Below, in pieces: positions 11,601-23,165 of a DNA stretch of 64,000 nucleotides. A program made the translations under genes and the position numbers. The number at the start of each line of letters is the position of its first letter. Within the stretch, counting starts at the first letter, position 1. Under the pieces are notes generated by a model, which searched no databases, had not been told where the DNA came from, and saw nothing but the letters and a program-made list of their open reading frames with translations. This stretch comes from Diadema setosum (taxonomy: Eukaryota; Echinodermata; Echinoidea; Diadematoida; Diadematidae), in NCBI GenBank assembly GCA_033980235.1, contig CM067076.1, positions 31,737,383-31,801,382 on the forward strand, in the 5' to 3' direction.

Positions 11601-14600
11601 AAAAAAAAATCAACGAAATCTCAATTATTGATTACAATTACACGAAACACAAACGGGTTGTGTTATTACATGTACATGTAATTCAATACATATCTTAAAC
11701 TTTTCATGCACATTGTCAAGAAATGCAATCTTCATGGCAAACCCATTTTTTTTTTTTTTTTTTTTATAGTTCTTCAAAGATTTGAAACACAAGTAGGCTA
11801 GAGAAGTACCAGGTACCATGTTATATCTAAACTTGCATTGGATCTAACCAATAGTTCATTTTTATTACCGGTACAACTTGTCATGTATTCGTAATTTCAA
11901 ATGTGACTTAGTTGTAACATTTATTGTGGATGATTTTCTTCACAACTGACACATGCACTGAATAGGTTAGAAAATTGGTCATTGGTATGGCTTAGGCCTA
12001 CCTTTTTTTCTGTATGAATAGGGTTAATTGGAATTATTTCACAGATACACACAAAAATGTTGGGAATCAGATCATTTTCAGTCTTCTAGTAATAGTCTGT
12101 AATAGTCTAACTAATCCAGCAATTTCTGAGGCTACCTTACACATTTTCTTATTCATCATGCAATGCAACCACGCATGATGCAATATGTCTCGTTCACCTA
12201 CAAGGCGAAAAGACACAAGAAATAATCTGTTCAAGTCAATTATTTCCACATAGGCCAACAACATTCACTCAGTTTTATCTAGAACCCTGATTAGGTTTTT
12301 ATCATCAGAACACATTTTTTTCTCAGTGGTAAATTGATGCTTAACAATTAGACCTACACAGGTATAAATATCTTGTTCTGATATTTCAGTGAATAAAAAT
12401 CTAACACATTTGTTATGTAAGGGTTCGGGTTCGCTTAGCTCTCTAGCACTCGTCACACTTAAAGCAAACTAGGGCAGCACACGTGTTACTTAGAAGGAGT
12501 CCCTTGGCTAACTAACTTGTAGCCAGTTTATTCTACACATAATTTGGCATGGGTTTACATGTAAATGTGGGTTTTAACAAATATTCATACACAAAATCAA
12601 CATAACAAAACATGCAAATAAGGAAACAAAGGTTAAAACTAAATATTCATAATATGTAAATGGTGTGTAGGCGTGGGTGATTTAGGCATGATTTCAGTAT
12701 TACAGGGAACAATGGGTGAGAAGTGAAAGAGTGGAAAATGTCATGTGATATGTGGTGTGTCTGTGATAGGTGGGATGCGTGGATGAATGTAAACGTGAAT
12801 ACTACTGTATGTGTGGGTTGACGTATTTATGTGTAGAGGGGTGGTACCTGTTATAACAGAAGGGGGATACACTTATAATAAATGGTTCAAAGTAAATCCC
12901 TACACTTACACTGTACGTTATACTACCATGCATACATATACAAATTTCATGTGTACATATGAATTGCATGTGTACATGGGACCTACATTAGAAGTTGTGT
13001 GTACCAGGGTACACTGACCTTACATTTTCTTTTATCTTTGCATGAAGATTTGCATTTGGTGTTGCATCATGAGCACAGGTTCTAATTGCAAATGTGCTAC
13101 ATGTAGAAACTGCTCTCACAGTAATGTGATGTGATATACAATGTACAGATAACAAATCTGTGCTGATGACTTGCATGTAGGCCTATATCTTTTAAATATG
13201 AAATGTCATAATAGAAATACTTGTATGGCAAAGATTGCCAATTTACACAGGTAAGGTAGTCATTTGAAAAAAAAAAAAAAAAACACTGCTCAGCATTCTG
13301 TCATTAGTCAATTTTGGCATCTACACATTATACTCCTATTATATTGAACAATTATGATAACAATAATATAACATGTAAATTAAAAAAACCTAACAAATGC
13401 AACCACTTTCAAATAACTTGCACATTTGCAGGGAAAAAAAAATTAAGTGAAGGTCCAAGAATCAATGTCACATGGTTTAATGACTTCAAGTACAAAGAAC
13501 ACTATACTATTTCAGTGTGGAGACCTTCTACATATTGCATTGTCAAAACACATTCAGTTTAGGGTTTTAGCGTATACAATTATATCAGTAGAACATCATG
13601 TAGGGACCTACCAAATGTATATTACAATGTATTTTTATATCTATGTGAATGAAAACTGAACATCTTGTTTGAAGTACTTCCAACACATTTGTTTATCAAA
13701 ATTCATACCTATTTTTGGCTATAAAATATAGATGCAATGAATATTACAAGGGCACAAACTCCATCTACCACAAAAATATTGTCCTCATAATAATGTGATT
13801 TGATAGAGTTATCACAAAATTATGTGCTGAAAAGTGTCTTCCAAAATGCTGATGGACAATGCTACTGTGTAGGACCTGCTGTGCCACTTGAATGTAACAC
13901 ATGGCATATGATATCAGTGATCACATAAATGATGATGAGGATAATAATCATTATGAAGATGATGATAGTAATAAAAACATTAGCAATAACAACAATAGTA
14001 GTAGTAGTAATAATAATAATAACAATTAGAGCAATAATGAAATGTGTGAAAGGTCCTTTCAGTGATGTACACTGCTGTGCATGACAGCCCTGCTTAAGTT
14101 CACTTTAAAACACTGATGCAATATTTTATCGTAACGGAGTAATTGTAGCTTTTCACCACTGAAACACCTGGGAAACACAGGGGGAAAAAAGACCAAATGA
14201 AAAAAATAAAAGGACAAAACACTTTGTGCCTGGATATTGCAGCCCTTTTAGTTTCCAGTAACAATTTAAGCACATGCAGTTTAGGAGTTTACAGGATTTA
14301 TATTCCCTACTTGCCACATGGGGAAAGAACAAATTTTCTATGCAATCAATTCAATGTTTCATTCTGATTCACACATTTGAGTACTAACATGTTTGTTGTT
14401 ACCTCACAGAAAAGACAGAAATAGAGAGTTCAGAAATATGAATGTAGTGTCATATCAGTTAGTATTGCCATCACATGAATGTAGGTCTATGATTGGAATT
14501 GATGTTATTCATGTTCAATGTGCATTTATCAGAATCCCCAACAATCCTGGTACAAAGGTGCAGCTTTTTCATTACTAACATGTCTTTTGCTATTATACAC

Positions 14601-14752
14601 AATGAAGGCATAAATTGACAGTAGGCCTACAGGAAGAGCTGGTGTCAGAGCTATTATCATTGCCATCACTTGGATGCACTCAACATAATTATGATATTGA
14701 CGTCATCCAAGTTCAGTTTTCAAACATTTGCCAGCCACAAAGAAGAACATGA

Positions 14753-14990
14753 GAGGGGATGTCACTGGCTTCATGGAGCTACATGTAAGGAGCTGGGAGG
14801 ACTGGTTCTGATTAATGAGAGGGGATGTCACTGGTTTCACTGAGTTTGGTGGTAGAGAGGGCTGGTCTCCACTGGCGAGATGGATGTCACAGGTCTTGCT
14901 GAGCTGCGTAGCCTAGAAGAGGTAGTCTTATTTGGCGAGAGGGGGTGTCACTGCCTTCAACAACCTGGATATCTGGGATGGCACTTGGAT
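14753..14990. repeat. Minisatellite array A, ~60-bp unit, about 4 units
   Basis: Degenerate units begin GAGAGGGGATGTCACTGG and carry GAGCTG and GGGCTGGT blocks. The array ends with GATGGCACTTGGATGTGATG followed by CTAGCTGTTCCACTGC. The same tail follows array B at 16600-16665. Stops interrupt all frames, so coding is unlikely. Confidence 0.75.
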
Positions 14991-16256
14991 GTGATGCTAG
15001 CTGTTCCACTGCAATAGAGGCCAACAAGCACATTCTATTGATCTCTCATCTAATGACTGAATGTTGGTAATATAGTAACTACTACACATTTACAATGAAA
15101 AATTATTTTACTACTCATATAGACTCAATTAACTATTCAGTATTACACGTAGTAAATATTCTCTTTAATGACTAACATTCAAGCAATGACAAGTTTAGTA
15201 CTGATGAAAGTAATTATGTTAGATGCTGAAAGTCCAATGAAAATACTTAGTAGCTCACTTTATTTATGATATTTACATAAAAATTCCTAAATATGCATGC
15301 CAAAGGGACGTCTTCATCATCTAACCTGTTATCTTCTAACATCTGCCCAGGCTCTGATAACATCAATATCTGTCAGCACTCTCACCAGGTTTTGATCCAC
15401 TTCAATCTGACCCAAGTCCTTTCCTCAGAGTAGCATTTTCCTCCACAACTAATTGGAGAAGGCAACAGCATTCACGAACTTGTCCTTTTCCATTTCACAG
15501 GGGCATCTGGACAGGAGTTCATCTGTATATCAGTCAAAATGAAAGGCATTAACACTGACTTACAATTAGGATAGTCGCATTAGTTCTTCACCACTCTGTA
15601 AATTTAGTCACAGAACTTGCTATCCCTTTTATATCAGTGTAGAGTCTACCAGGTAGCTTTATCTTGTAGTGCTCACATATATGCAACAGAGAAAACTCCA
15701 TGAAATATGTTAGAAATAGACTGTCTACTGTATAAGTTAAATAGCAAAAAGGAAAATAAGACCTACAGACCCTAGCCAAATTTTTGATGAGTTGACACTG
15801 CACATGACGTCGGGATGACCTCAGCCTCTCATTGTGCATCTACAAAGTAGGCCCTATGTATACAAGCTCATATAGGGCCTATGTCTTTAAATCCAGCCAC
15901 ATGCATGGGATTTGGGGGGTCTGTAATTCCACATACATGTACAATCATATAGGAGGCCTATATGTGGCTGCAATGTACAAACTATGTAACTTGTAACCCT
16001 AAAAGTAATGATCAAGACAACCATAATCTTATTAACCACTACCACAGCTATGGGTTAAAAAAAAAAAATGTTATTAATTATTACAGCAAGAATAATAACA
16101 GCATCGTTTGAGAACACAGAGTTAAATCGAACAATTTATTGATGTTTTGTTTACTAAATATCAACATTAATTTTCAATTGCAGGTTCAAAACAGTTGTTG
16201 GATCTAGGTGTATTAAAACAAAATGTACCAGGTAATTAAAGACAGTTTGTACAAAC

Positions 16257-16660
16257 CTTTTGTACCAGTGCAAGGGCTGGTTTCAATGGGCAAGAGGGGA
16301 TGACACTGGCTTCATCAAGCTGGGTAGCTGGGTAGCTGGGAGGGCTGGTCTCGACTGATGAGAGGGGACATCACTGGCTTCACCAAGCTGGGTATAGCTG
16401 GTCGAAACTGACGAGAGGGAATGTCACTGGCTTCATCAAGCTGGTTAGCTAGGAGGGCTGGTTTCAACTAATGAAAGGAGATGTCACTGGCTTCACCGAG
16501 CTGGGTAGCTGGTCGAAACTGACGAGAGGGAATTTCACCGGCTTCTGACATCAAGCTCGGTAGCTGGGAGGGCTGGTCTCAACTGACGAGAGGGGATGTC
16601 ACTGGCTTCACTGAGCTGCCTAGTCAGGATGGTCCTTGAATGTGATGCTGGCTGTTGCCC
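16257..16660. repeat. Minisatellite array B, ~60-bp unit, about 6 units
   Basis: Same unit as array A (ATGTCACTGGCTTCACCGAG, GGGTAGCTGG, GAGGGCTGGTCTCAACTGA) and same tail (GGATGGTCCTTGAATGTGAT, GCTGGCTGTTGCCCTAC). Units are better conserved than in A. The shared tail implies the array was duplicated together with flanking DNA about 1.3 kb away. Confidence 0.8.
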
Positions 16661-17556
16661 TACAAAAGATACCCACATTTGCCACAATAATATCTGACAG
16701 ACCTTTCTCAACAACTAGCACCTACTGTGTTACAAAGCATACACCATTAACCACTACACTAGGGACTGAGTGAACTGCGCTGCAATGCATATACGCCATT
16801 AGCCACTTATATACGCACAATAGATACACTTCAATCAACATTTTTGCAATGCCATGTGTACCGGAGACAATAATTAGGTACCTTACCAAACATGTGAATT
16901 CACGTTTTTGGTCCGCGATCATAGCTGCCGTGACAACATATACACGGTTGACTCTCTACAAACTATTTGTAAAAACCGAGAGTGACCAGATGATCACTCT
17001 ACGCAGCTCTTCGCTGACACTTTCACTCATTCAGTGTCGTTTCGTAAAATTGGATTTCTCGCCTATCGCCGATTTGTAACAAACGGCAGTTCTGGTGAGT
17101 GTCGTAACTTTCTTATTTCGAAATTTTGAGACCCATAATTTGACATGAAGGTAGAATAGGGCAACATAATCCAGAATATGGTAAAATAGGAATTCGCGTA
17201 TTTACATACAAAACACTTTAGCGTGCCATTTCTTAATGTGAACAGCGATTTTGTGCAATTGCCAGAAGCACATTTCAAAAAGGAGAACTGTTGAGCCAAA
17301 TTTGGGATATGTCATTACGCAGAAAAAAAAAAAATTCCAGTTATCTAATATATTGGCAGAGAAAAAGGGCCTCGGACTAGGAATGGTAGAACATTGGTAT
17401 AGGATACCTACCATACTACCTCAATCGCATTCTGAATACCGGTACACCTTTGGCTTTGTGAATCTGCATGTGGCCTTTCTTCAAATGTGAGTAAAATTTC
17501 AGGCAAATTGTGATATATCTTTTAGTTTACCATAATAGAAACAAGTTAGGGTGTGG

Positions 17557-17819
17557 GGAAAGAGTTCCTTACGTCCCCCCCCCCCACACTAGTTTGCACA
17601 AATAATGGTTAGATAGGTTACTGTTGTTTGTTTTTTTTTTTTTTGCTAATGGTGGACTAAATAAAGGTATAATAATATGGGAAGTCTTCCCATAAATGGC
17701 ATAACCATTATTTAGTTTATTATCGGTAAAAAGGAATGGTAGGCCTAACTTGTTAGTTTGTTTGTTTTGTGCAAGTTGGTGGGGGGGGGGGGGGGGGGGG
17801 GACATAAGGAACTCTTTCC
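17557..17819. repeat. Foldback with poly-C and poly-G inner arms
   Basis: GGAAAGAGTTCCTTACGT followed by a C run at left pairs with a G run (about 22 G) followed by ACATAAGGAACTCTTTCC at right. Inner blocks AAATAATGG and CCATTATTT also mirror. The arms contain runs prone to slippage. Probable MITE, no family assigned. Confidence 0.65.
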
Positions 17820-18110
17820 GGGTGGGGCATAGGACACCGAACAAAACTACTAATCTAGGCCTACTCATAACAATAGTATAGTGTGTGTAGATCCTCTAAG
17901 TGACATCTCTATCAGCAATGTTACACTAACATTGTAGGTCCTAAACTGAAGTTAACTGTTACTCACACTGAACTGAATGAAGTCTTCCGAGTTTCACAAA
18001 TTTATTACCGATCCAGCAGAAGTGAAATGACATCTCTGTCGTTCAGCCCCTAGTGTCTTGAGGGGAATTGGGATTGACTTCATTTTATTTTTCTGTCGCC
18101 ATCTCCATAC

Positions 18111-18179
18111 TCTGTCACTGGTTTTCATGGTCTTCCCCTTCTTGGAGACAGATCTCTCGCTCTCCTCCTGCGGCTCCAT
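18111..18179 (-). CDS. Possible alternative first exon of HLCS (minus-strand ORF from 18179)
   Basis: An ATG in strong context (CAACAATGG) opens a 61-codon ORF (18179-17994) starting MEPQEESERSVSKKGK. After 23 codons the sequence AGA|GTATGG (cut after 18111) is a possible donor in phase 0, and a later TCG|GTAATA is also phase 0. Either would join exon 2, which begins in phase 0. Upstream DNA is CpG-rich. Such an exon would replace the hydrophobic N-terminus of exon 1 with a charged one. Neither donor is close to consensus, and the ORF resembles nothing I know, so it may be non-coding. Confidence 0.25.
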
Positions 18180-18480
18180 TGTTGTGTGGATGGAGTGGTA
18201 CGGTAAGTAGGCCTATATACGCAGCCAGCAGAGTTCGAGCGGACCCGTGTTAGCTAGCTGCCGGGCGGATGCCGGGAAATGCACCGATAACGCTCGCTAG
18301 CCAGTGAACAGGCACCCGGGTTTCGCCTCGCGATCGCGGCGCGTCGATGTACAGCTGTACACTCTATCTTGGGCTTGCTTTTCGCCGAGGAGAAGGCAAC
18401 AAATCAACGCTGTGCCAAAATCGGACAAAAGAGGGAGGCAAAAACAACACTTGAACGGAGAGCCTCTAAGCCGACCCCCT
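18180..18480 (-). promoter_or_regulatory. CpG-rich patch, candidate promoter for a minus-strand transcript
   Basis: Dense CpGs (for example GTTTCGCCTCGCGATCGCGG near 18320) lie directly upstream, in sense direction, of the minus-strand ATG at 18179. No TATA box was seen. It could be the promoter of an internal HLCS isoform, an enhancer, or an unrelated CpG cluster. Confidence 0.3.
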
Positions 18481-18818
18481 GTGATTTTGACAAGCGTTAC
18501 ATGTAACGCTCTTCACAAAATCATAGATATCTTCATAATGCCGTATTTTTCATCGATTCTTTTTCATTGCTTGGTCCTTTCATAGGCATTGGCCCTTGTT
18601 TTTGCCTGTTTCACTTCATGAAATAGTACTTTTGCATTTTGGGTTCCAACACTCCTCCCCAGTCCCTTTAAACCTTTAAACCCATTAGTAACTGAACCGT
18701 CCTAAATCACCCAAAACCGCATGTTTCATAACTCCCTAATGCACCTGAAACCACCTGCCTGTTTTCGAAAAAAATAATTTTATGCTTTAACAGTTTTATT
18801 GTTTTCATATAGAATATA

Positions 18819-19578
18819 TGTGACCCGCTACAACAAAAAGGTCCTAAAGTCGCGCACGGTCGAAGCCGTGAAAATCAAGTTTGAAGTCAGAGCATTAAAA
18901 TTGGTCAAAACTTACGATTTTCTGATTTTGATATATTATTGGAGTCTAACATGTCTTCTATCATCTGTCGAAATTTTGAAGCAAAATGATGAAAGGAAAG
19001 ACCAAAAAATAGTGTTTTTCTGAGCCACGTTTTTTGGCGTTTCAACGAAGCAGAAACTGGTTCGAAAATTTGGATTGAGCGCCACAGATAGGTTCCGCCC
19101 CTAACAACGACCAGAGTGATCTCATTGGCCAGTTTGCTGCTTGCTGCTAACCGAAGCGTGAAGCTCGCACACTGCCCAGTCGACTGGTGCGTGCGGGCGG
19201 GGTGCGCTATGCTCAGCTGCTTCTCACATCCTGGTCACTGATTGGTTGGTGAGGAGACCGCCGACGCTGATGTGCTTGAATGAACTTTTCGGGGGTTGCT
19301 AGGGCTTACCTTCTATTGTCCAGAGGTGAAAACTGACTTGCGTGTGTTGATCGCGATTGCGTCGAAAGGAAGACTTTTAGGGCACTTTTCTCGAAACAGT
19401 GATTTTCCAGACGTCTCGACATGCTCTCTTTTAAACATCGATATCTCCGCAGCCGATTATTTTCTATAAAATGTGTTATATATCAATTTAAAGCAGAAAG
19501 ATTAGGGGATTATACCATGCAATTTTCAAATAAACGACCTCTCCCGACTTTAGGATCATTTTGTTGTAGCGGGTCACA
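18819..19578. mobile_element. TA-flanked TGTGACCC element, copy 1 (760 bp)
   Basis: Terminal inverted repeats of about 34 bp begin TGTGACCCGCTACAACAAAA and continue to CCTAAAGTCG at both ends with few mismatches. TA lies on both sides (18817-18818 and 19579-19580). The interior is partly CpG-rich (19080-19400) but has no transposase-length ORF. A Tc1/mariner-type target is implied; exact superfamily uncertain. The 50684 copy shares only the outermost TGTGACCC and the TA target. Confidence 0.8.
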
Positions 19579-20023
19579 TATGATGACGTGATTTGAAAGG
19601 TCACAAGACAACAAAAGTACATCAGAATTACTTCTGTGACACACAAGTCTCTTGGTTAAGTCTTGATAGGCTTTCAGATTAACATAACTTATAACAGACA
19701 AAATTTAAAATGTTGTGAGCTAATTTGCACAATGTTGATACAAGGTTGTTGAAATGAAAGTAATATTGCTGTACCTTCCAGGGAAAGTAAGGGTTTAATA
19801 ATACAAGCGAATGATAAAGCACAGATTGATGAAATATAGAGCGTCAAGCGCTCAGTCTGAAAGTAAATTTGATCTCATTTGATTCAATATAACAAAGAAC
19901 TTGTGGTACTTAACCGCATGATGTGCTCACAGAAAGCACGGATTCGTCCTTTCTGACACCCCCATCCCTCTTCGGACCTTTGCCCTTCCCCTGCCCCCTT
20001 CCCCCTCCCCCCCCCCTTCCAAC

Positions 20024-20048
20024 ATACACACACACACACACACACACA
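20024..20048. repeat. (CA)n microsatellite
   Basis: About 12 CA units, just inside HLCS intron 1 next to the exon 1 donor. A C-rich run (CCCCCTCCCCCCCCCC) lies at 20000-20017. Confidence 0.9.
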
Positions 20049-20075
20049 TATATACTCACATACACACAGACGTAC

Positions 20076-20345
20076 CTTTGGTGTCATAGTCAGCATCTGT
20101 TTACCCCTCCCTTCTTGTAGGATCCCCGTCTCCAGGGTCCTGTCTCCGTGCTCCTCACACAGCTGTGAGGCCTGGTGCGTCAGCTCCGCCCACTCCGCAA
20201 CGGTGGCCGGGACCAGCTTGCGGAAGGCCACGCTCGCTCTGGCCGCGTGCATCTCCACGGCATCCAAGATGCTCTCCTTCAGTCTACGATGGATCAGCGG
20301 CCATGTGAAGTGGACGAGATACAGGTAACAGAGGGTTATGAGCAT
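20076..20345 (-). CDS. HLCS: HLCS exon 1 (first coding exon, start codon)
   Basis: Ninety codons from ATG at 20345 to AAG at 20076, followed by donor GTACGT; it ends in phase 0, matching exon 2. The ATG has a good context (CCGCCATGC, G at -3), and an in-frame TAG lies five codons upstream, so translation of this frame starts here. The N-terminus is hydrophobic (LITLCYLYLVHFTWPLI), then basic (HRRLK), then a helical-looking segment with AARASVAFRKLVPATVAEW. The hydrophobic start could be a membrane anchor or part of an organelle signal; vertebrate HLCS uses alternative starts to reach mitochondria or cytosol. I cannot name a domain. Assignment to HLCS is by strand, phase and the continuous open frame to exon 4. 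Confidence 0.75.
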
Positions 20346-20480
20346 GGCGGAGCGTTGCTAGCGGGGGGAGCAGCTGGGTAGGGACAGTCGACGTGCGTGT
20401 TACGGAGTGCCGCGACAGTCAGATTACGATTGCCACTCGTCAAGACAAAAACACAACACGGATTGCAGTAGGTGGGCACA
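20346..20480 (-). promoter_or_regulatory. HLCS 5' untranslated sequence / possible promoter
   Basis: Modest CpG enrichment (GTCGACGTGCGTG, GTGCCGCGACAGTC) directly upstream of the start codon. On the sense strand CTGTCCCTACCCAG ending at 20374 could be a 3' splice site, giving a spliced 5' UTR whose first exon would lie further right. No TATA box or initiator can be defended. Confidence 0.35.
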
Positions 20481-22896
20481 TGTATTGTGCAGCACTGTGG
20501 TGTCTCCTAGCTATGAAAGCCATGCAGGATTATAGAGGTACTGGTAACACAGGCCAATAAGCTCAATTGCATTACTAGTACTAGAGCAGAGTTCTCCAAA
20601 TATGCATGCATTTAAAAGAAAACACATTGATACAAAATACAGCAGCAGCACTATATGCATACATGACAGTGCATTGCATCTTCTTTCATTCATCCAACTG
20701 CGTTCTCAGTGGAAATCCACGTAAGCCATTAAATGTTCAACATTCAAGTTTTCAACTTTTACAATCAGTTCAGCAAACTGACTGGACATGTAGATTCATC
20801 TCACACACAGTTCCATGGGTACGCTAGTTGCTACGGGTAGGCTCTACCACAAAAGGGGGATTCCGACGCCAACTTTGAAGATATTGTCATGCTTGGTCCA
20901 AACTAGTCTTGGTGCTGCTGTCATCACGGTTGCTTGACTACACACACGGCGACACGGAGCAGGGATGGGCTACAGGTGCTGCGAGTAGGGGAGCTCGCAA
21001 TGCCACACGCTATACAGACTGACTGCAGAAAGGGAAGGGGGGGGGGGAGGAGATAGTCAGTGTATGGGAGAGATGCAGCAGGTGTGAGCAGGTACGGATG
21101 GACAGACTATCAGCTGCACAGACATACGGACAAAAACAAAGACAGATTGAGGTACAGTGAAAGAACAACAGTGACAGACAGAGAGACAGACAGACAGACA
21201 GATAAACACTGTGTAGATAGGCAAACAGACAGAAAGAGAGATAGAGGCAGTAAGATACAGACAGACACACAGACACACAGACACAATCGGGAAGGCAGTA
21301 TTAAGAAGAATTAAAATGCAATTTAGATACAATTTAGAATTTAAAGATAGGTGTAGGGTATTGAAAAGCAAGTGAGTAAATTATTATGATAATAAAGCAA
21401 CACACATTAATGTGCAATAAGCCATTAAATAATGTGAACAGATGAAGATAGAAACAGGCAGATATAAAGTGTACAGTAATAAAATACAGTTTAGAGTGTA
21501 TACAGAGATGAAGTAAAGATTGTAAAGATAGTAAGTATAGATTTGAAAATGTATTGAGAGAATTGAAAGGAAAATAGAGGAAAGGAAAATAAAGGAAAAT
21601 AGAGAGATACAGATGTTGCAAAGCAAAGTTCAAAGAGTGAGGTACAAGGTGGATGATTATAGAAATAGTTCAAAGATACAACTGATAAGGAAAATATATT
21701 CAGAGAAGAGCAAAACAAACAGAAGAATTACCCCATGATGAGGGGGATAAAAATGTTGTAAATGAGTAAATGAAGAAAATACAAGAAAGCAAAAGATAGG
21801 AAGGCTCAGAGGTGGTATGCAAAGTGAATATCAGAGACAGAGAGAGTAAAATGAGGCGTTTAAGAAGACACATTAAAGTATTAACCACGGGGAGGAGGAC
21901 AATTACAAGTAGTTATAGTGGGAAAACGTAATGGAAACGATGCAGAACAATAAAGTAGCAAAGGGTTGGGGGAGGGAGAAAAACATAGGTAAAAATACAA
22001 GACATCAAAATCATGCAATTAAACAAAACAAAATGAGCTATCTTAAACAAAAGAGCTAATAGATAGTGCATTTTATGAACTTCATTCTTGCAGAAATGTA
22101 ACAATATGAGTAGCACTTCAAAGTAGATTAATATGAATATATATCCTGTGAAGCATTCAGATTTGGCTATATACACTAGTCAGTCTGTAGCCTTCAAGCT
22201 ACAGGTGATTTGTTTGAAAAAACAAAACTGTACCTAGGTGTGCTTCTATTTGATTGTAACACACAGCTCTTTCTTGTCTCACAAGACAATTTCAAAGTGG
22301 ATAATCTTTTATCGTATCTTTCAGAATACAGTCACTACTGCTTATATGGGATGACTCGTAAGATTTTGGATATGGGTCCTTTAAATTGGTCCTCCCTTTT
22401 ACTGAAGTTCCAATTAATTAGTGGCAACTGTACAGCGAATTCTGCTCTCACAGTCAAAGTTCCATCAATGTCTGTGCAGTTTGACTCTGCATGAAAACAT
22501 GTAATGGAAACTGCATCATGAAACCAAAACACACATTACACATAAATAGTATACAGAAAAGTGCCCCTCTTCAATTTTGTAATCCCTCAGTGTACACACA
22601 CACACATATATTGTACGTGTACACTCACCCAAACCTAAACTCACAAAAGACACCTCAACCAGTACACATGAGTACATAATACTGTATTCCATAATGCACA
22701 TTTTATTTATCAAAAATTCAAAATGACTTTTCGATGTAGGATGTCATGTTGGACACATAGCTTCTGCAAACTTTGCCTTGCAGCAAGTTATTCCCTTCGC
22801 CCACACAAACACTGATTACCAAGCGATGACTAATGATGATTCATTTTTCTGTCTCTGTCAACAAATCGCACCAATCTGTCTCCTGGTGGAGCACAG
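20481..22896. other. No gene seen; GACA and purine-rich low-complexity DNA
   Basis: At 21175-21290 there is a degenerate GACA/CAGA array. From about 21300 to 22000 the plus strand is strongly A/G-rich with GATA- and GAAAATAGAG-like words, probably a decayed microsatellite expansion. The many Leu/Phe/Ser-rich minus-strand ORFs arise from this composition. A TTTATT at 22702-22707 is an AATAAA on the minus strand and could be a polyadenylation signal for the candidate exon at 22978. Confidence 0.6.
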
Positions 22897-22955
22897 TGGA
22901 TGGGGAATGGGGGATGGGGGATGGGGGATGGGGGATGGGGGATGGGGGTGGGGTA
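22897..22955. repeat. 7-bp tandem repeat (GGGGATG)n, potential G-quadruplex
   Basis: About seven near-perfect units of GGGGGAT/GGGGATG with at least six runs of four or more G on the plus strand. The run pattern meets the usual G-quadruplex motif. Confidence 0.9.
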
Positions 22956-22977
22956 CATGTTGTATATCGGTAGCGCA

Positions 22978-23152
22978 TCACTCGTTGATCCCAGCCAAAA
23001 CAATTTGTGTGAACACGACCCCAAGGAATAGCACTGCACCCCGGTTTGGGTTCCACCAGGGACAGACATGAGCGATGTTTAGGATGAGGCATGAAATGGG
23101 CAGCGTTGCCACGGTGACCACTGCAATCGATACGTCATTGACATATTCATCC
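22978..23152 (-). CDS. Candidate terminal exon of an unknown membrane protein
   Basis: Read on the minus strand this stretch is open to a TGA at 22978 and has G/C-ending codons and balanced amino acid usage, unlike the surrounding low-complexity ORFs. It predicts DEYVNDVSIAVVTVATLP, then a hydrophobic segment to LNIAHVCPWWNPN, then GAVLFLGVVFTQIVLAGINE and stop. Two segments of about 20 residues are compatible with membrane spans. A possible acceptor (caccgag, ending at 23153) precedes it, but the pyrimidine tract is poor. An AATAAA on the same strand lies about 270 bp downstream. I do not recognise the protein. It could be the 3' end of a gene transcribed in the same direction as HLCS, or a chance ORF. 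Confidence 0.3.
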
Positions 23153-23165
23153 CTCGGTGTGAATG

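Larger units (their letters stand above)
10652..20075 (-). other. HLCS intron 1 (about 9.4 kb)
   Basis: The donor is AAG|GTACGT at 20075 and the acceptor ends at 10652. It holds a CpG-rich patch with a foldback (11040-11600), two minisatellite arrays (14753-14990 and 16257-16660), a foldback with poly-C/poly-G arms (17557-17819), a possible alternative first exon with CpG-rich upstream DNA (18111-18480), and a 760-bp transposon (18819-19578). In 11601-14752 I see only AT-rich DNA with a T22 run near 11745 and a G-skewed stretch near 12660-12860. Confidence 0.8.

Noticed and set aside
14753..16660. Minisatellite arrays considered as a protein with 20-residue repeats
   Set aside because: Period fits a multiple of three, but stop codons break all six frames in most units.
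19100..19400. CpG-rich stretch considered as a promoter
   Set aside because: It is the interior of the TA-flanked 760-bp element, so its composition is explained by the transposon.
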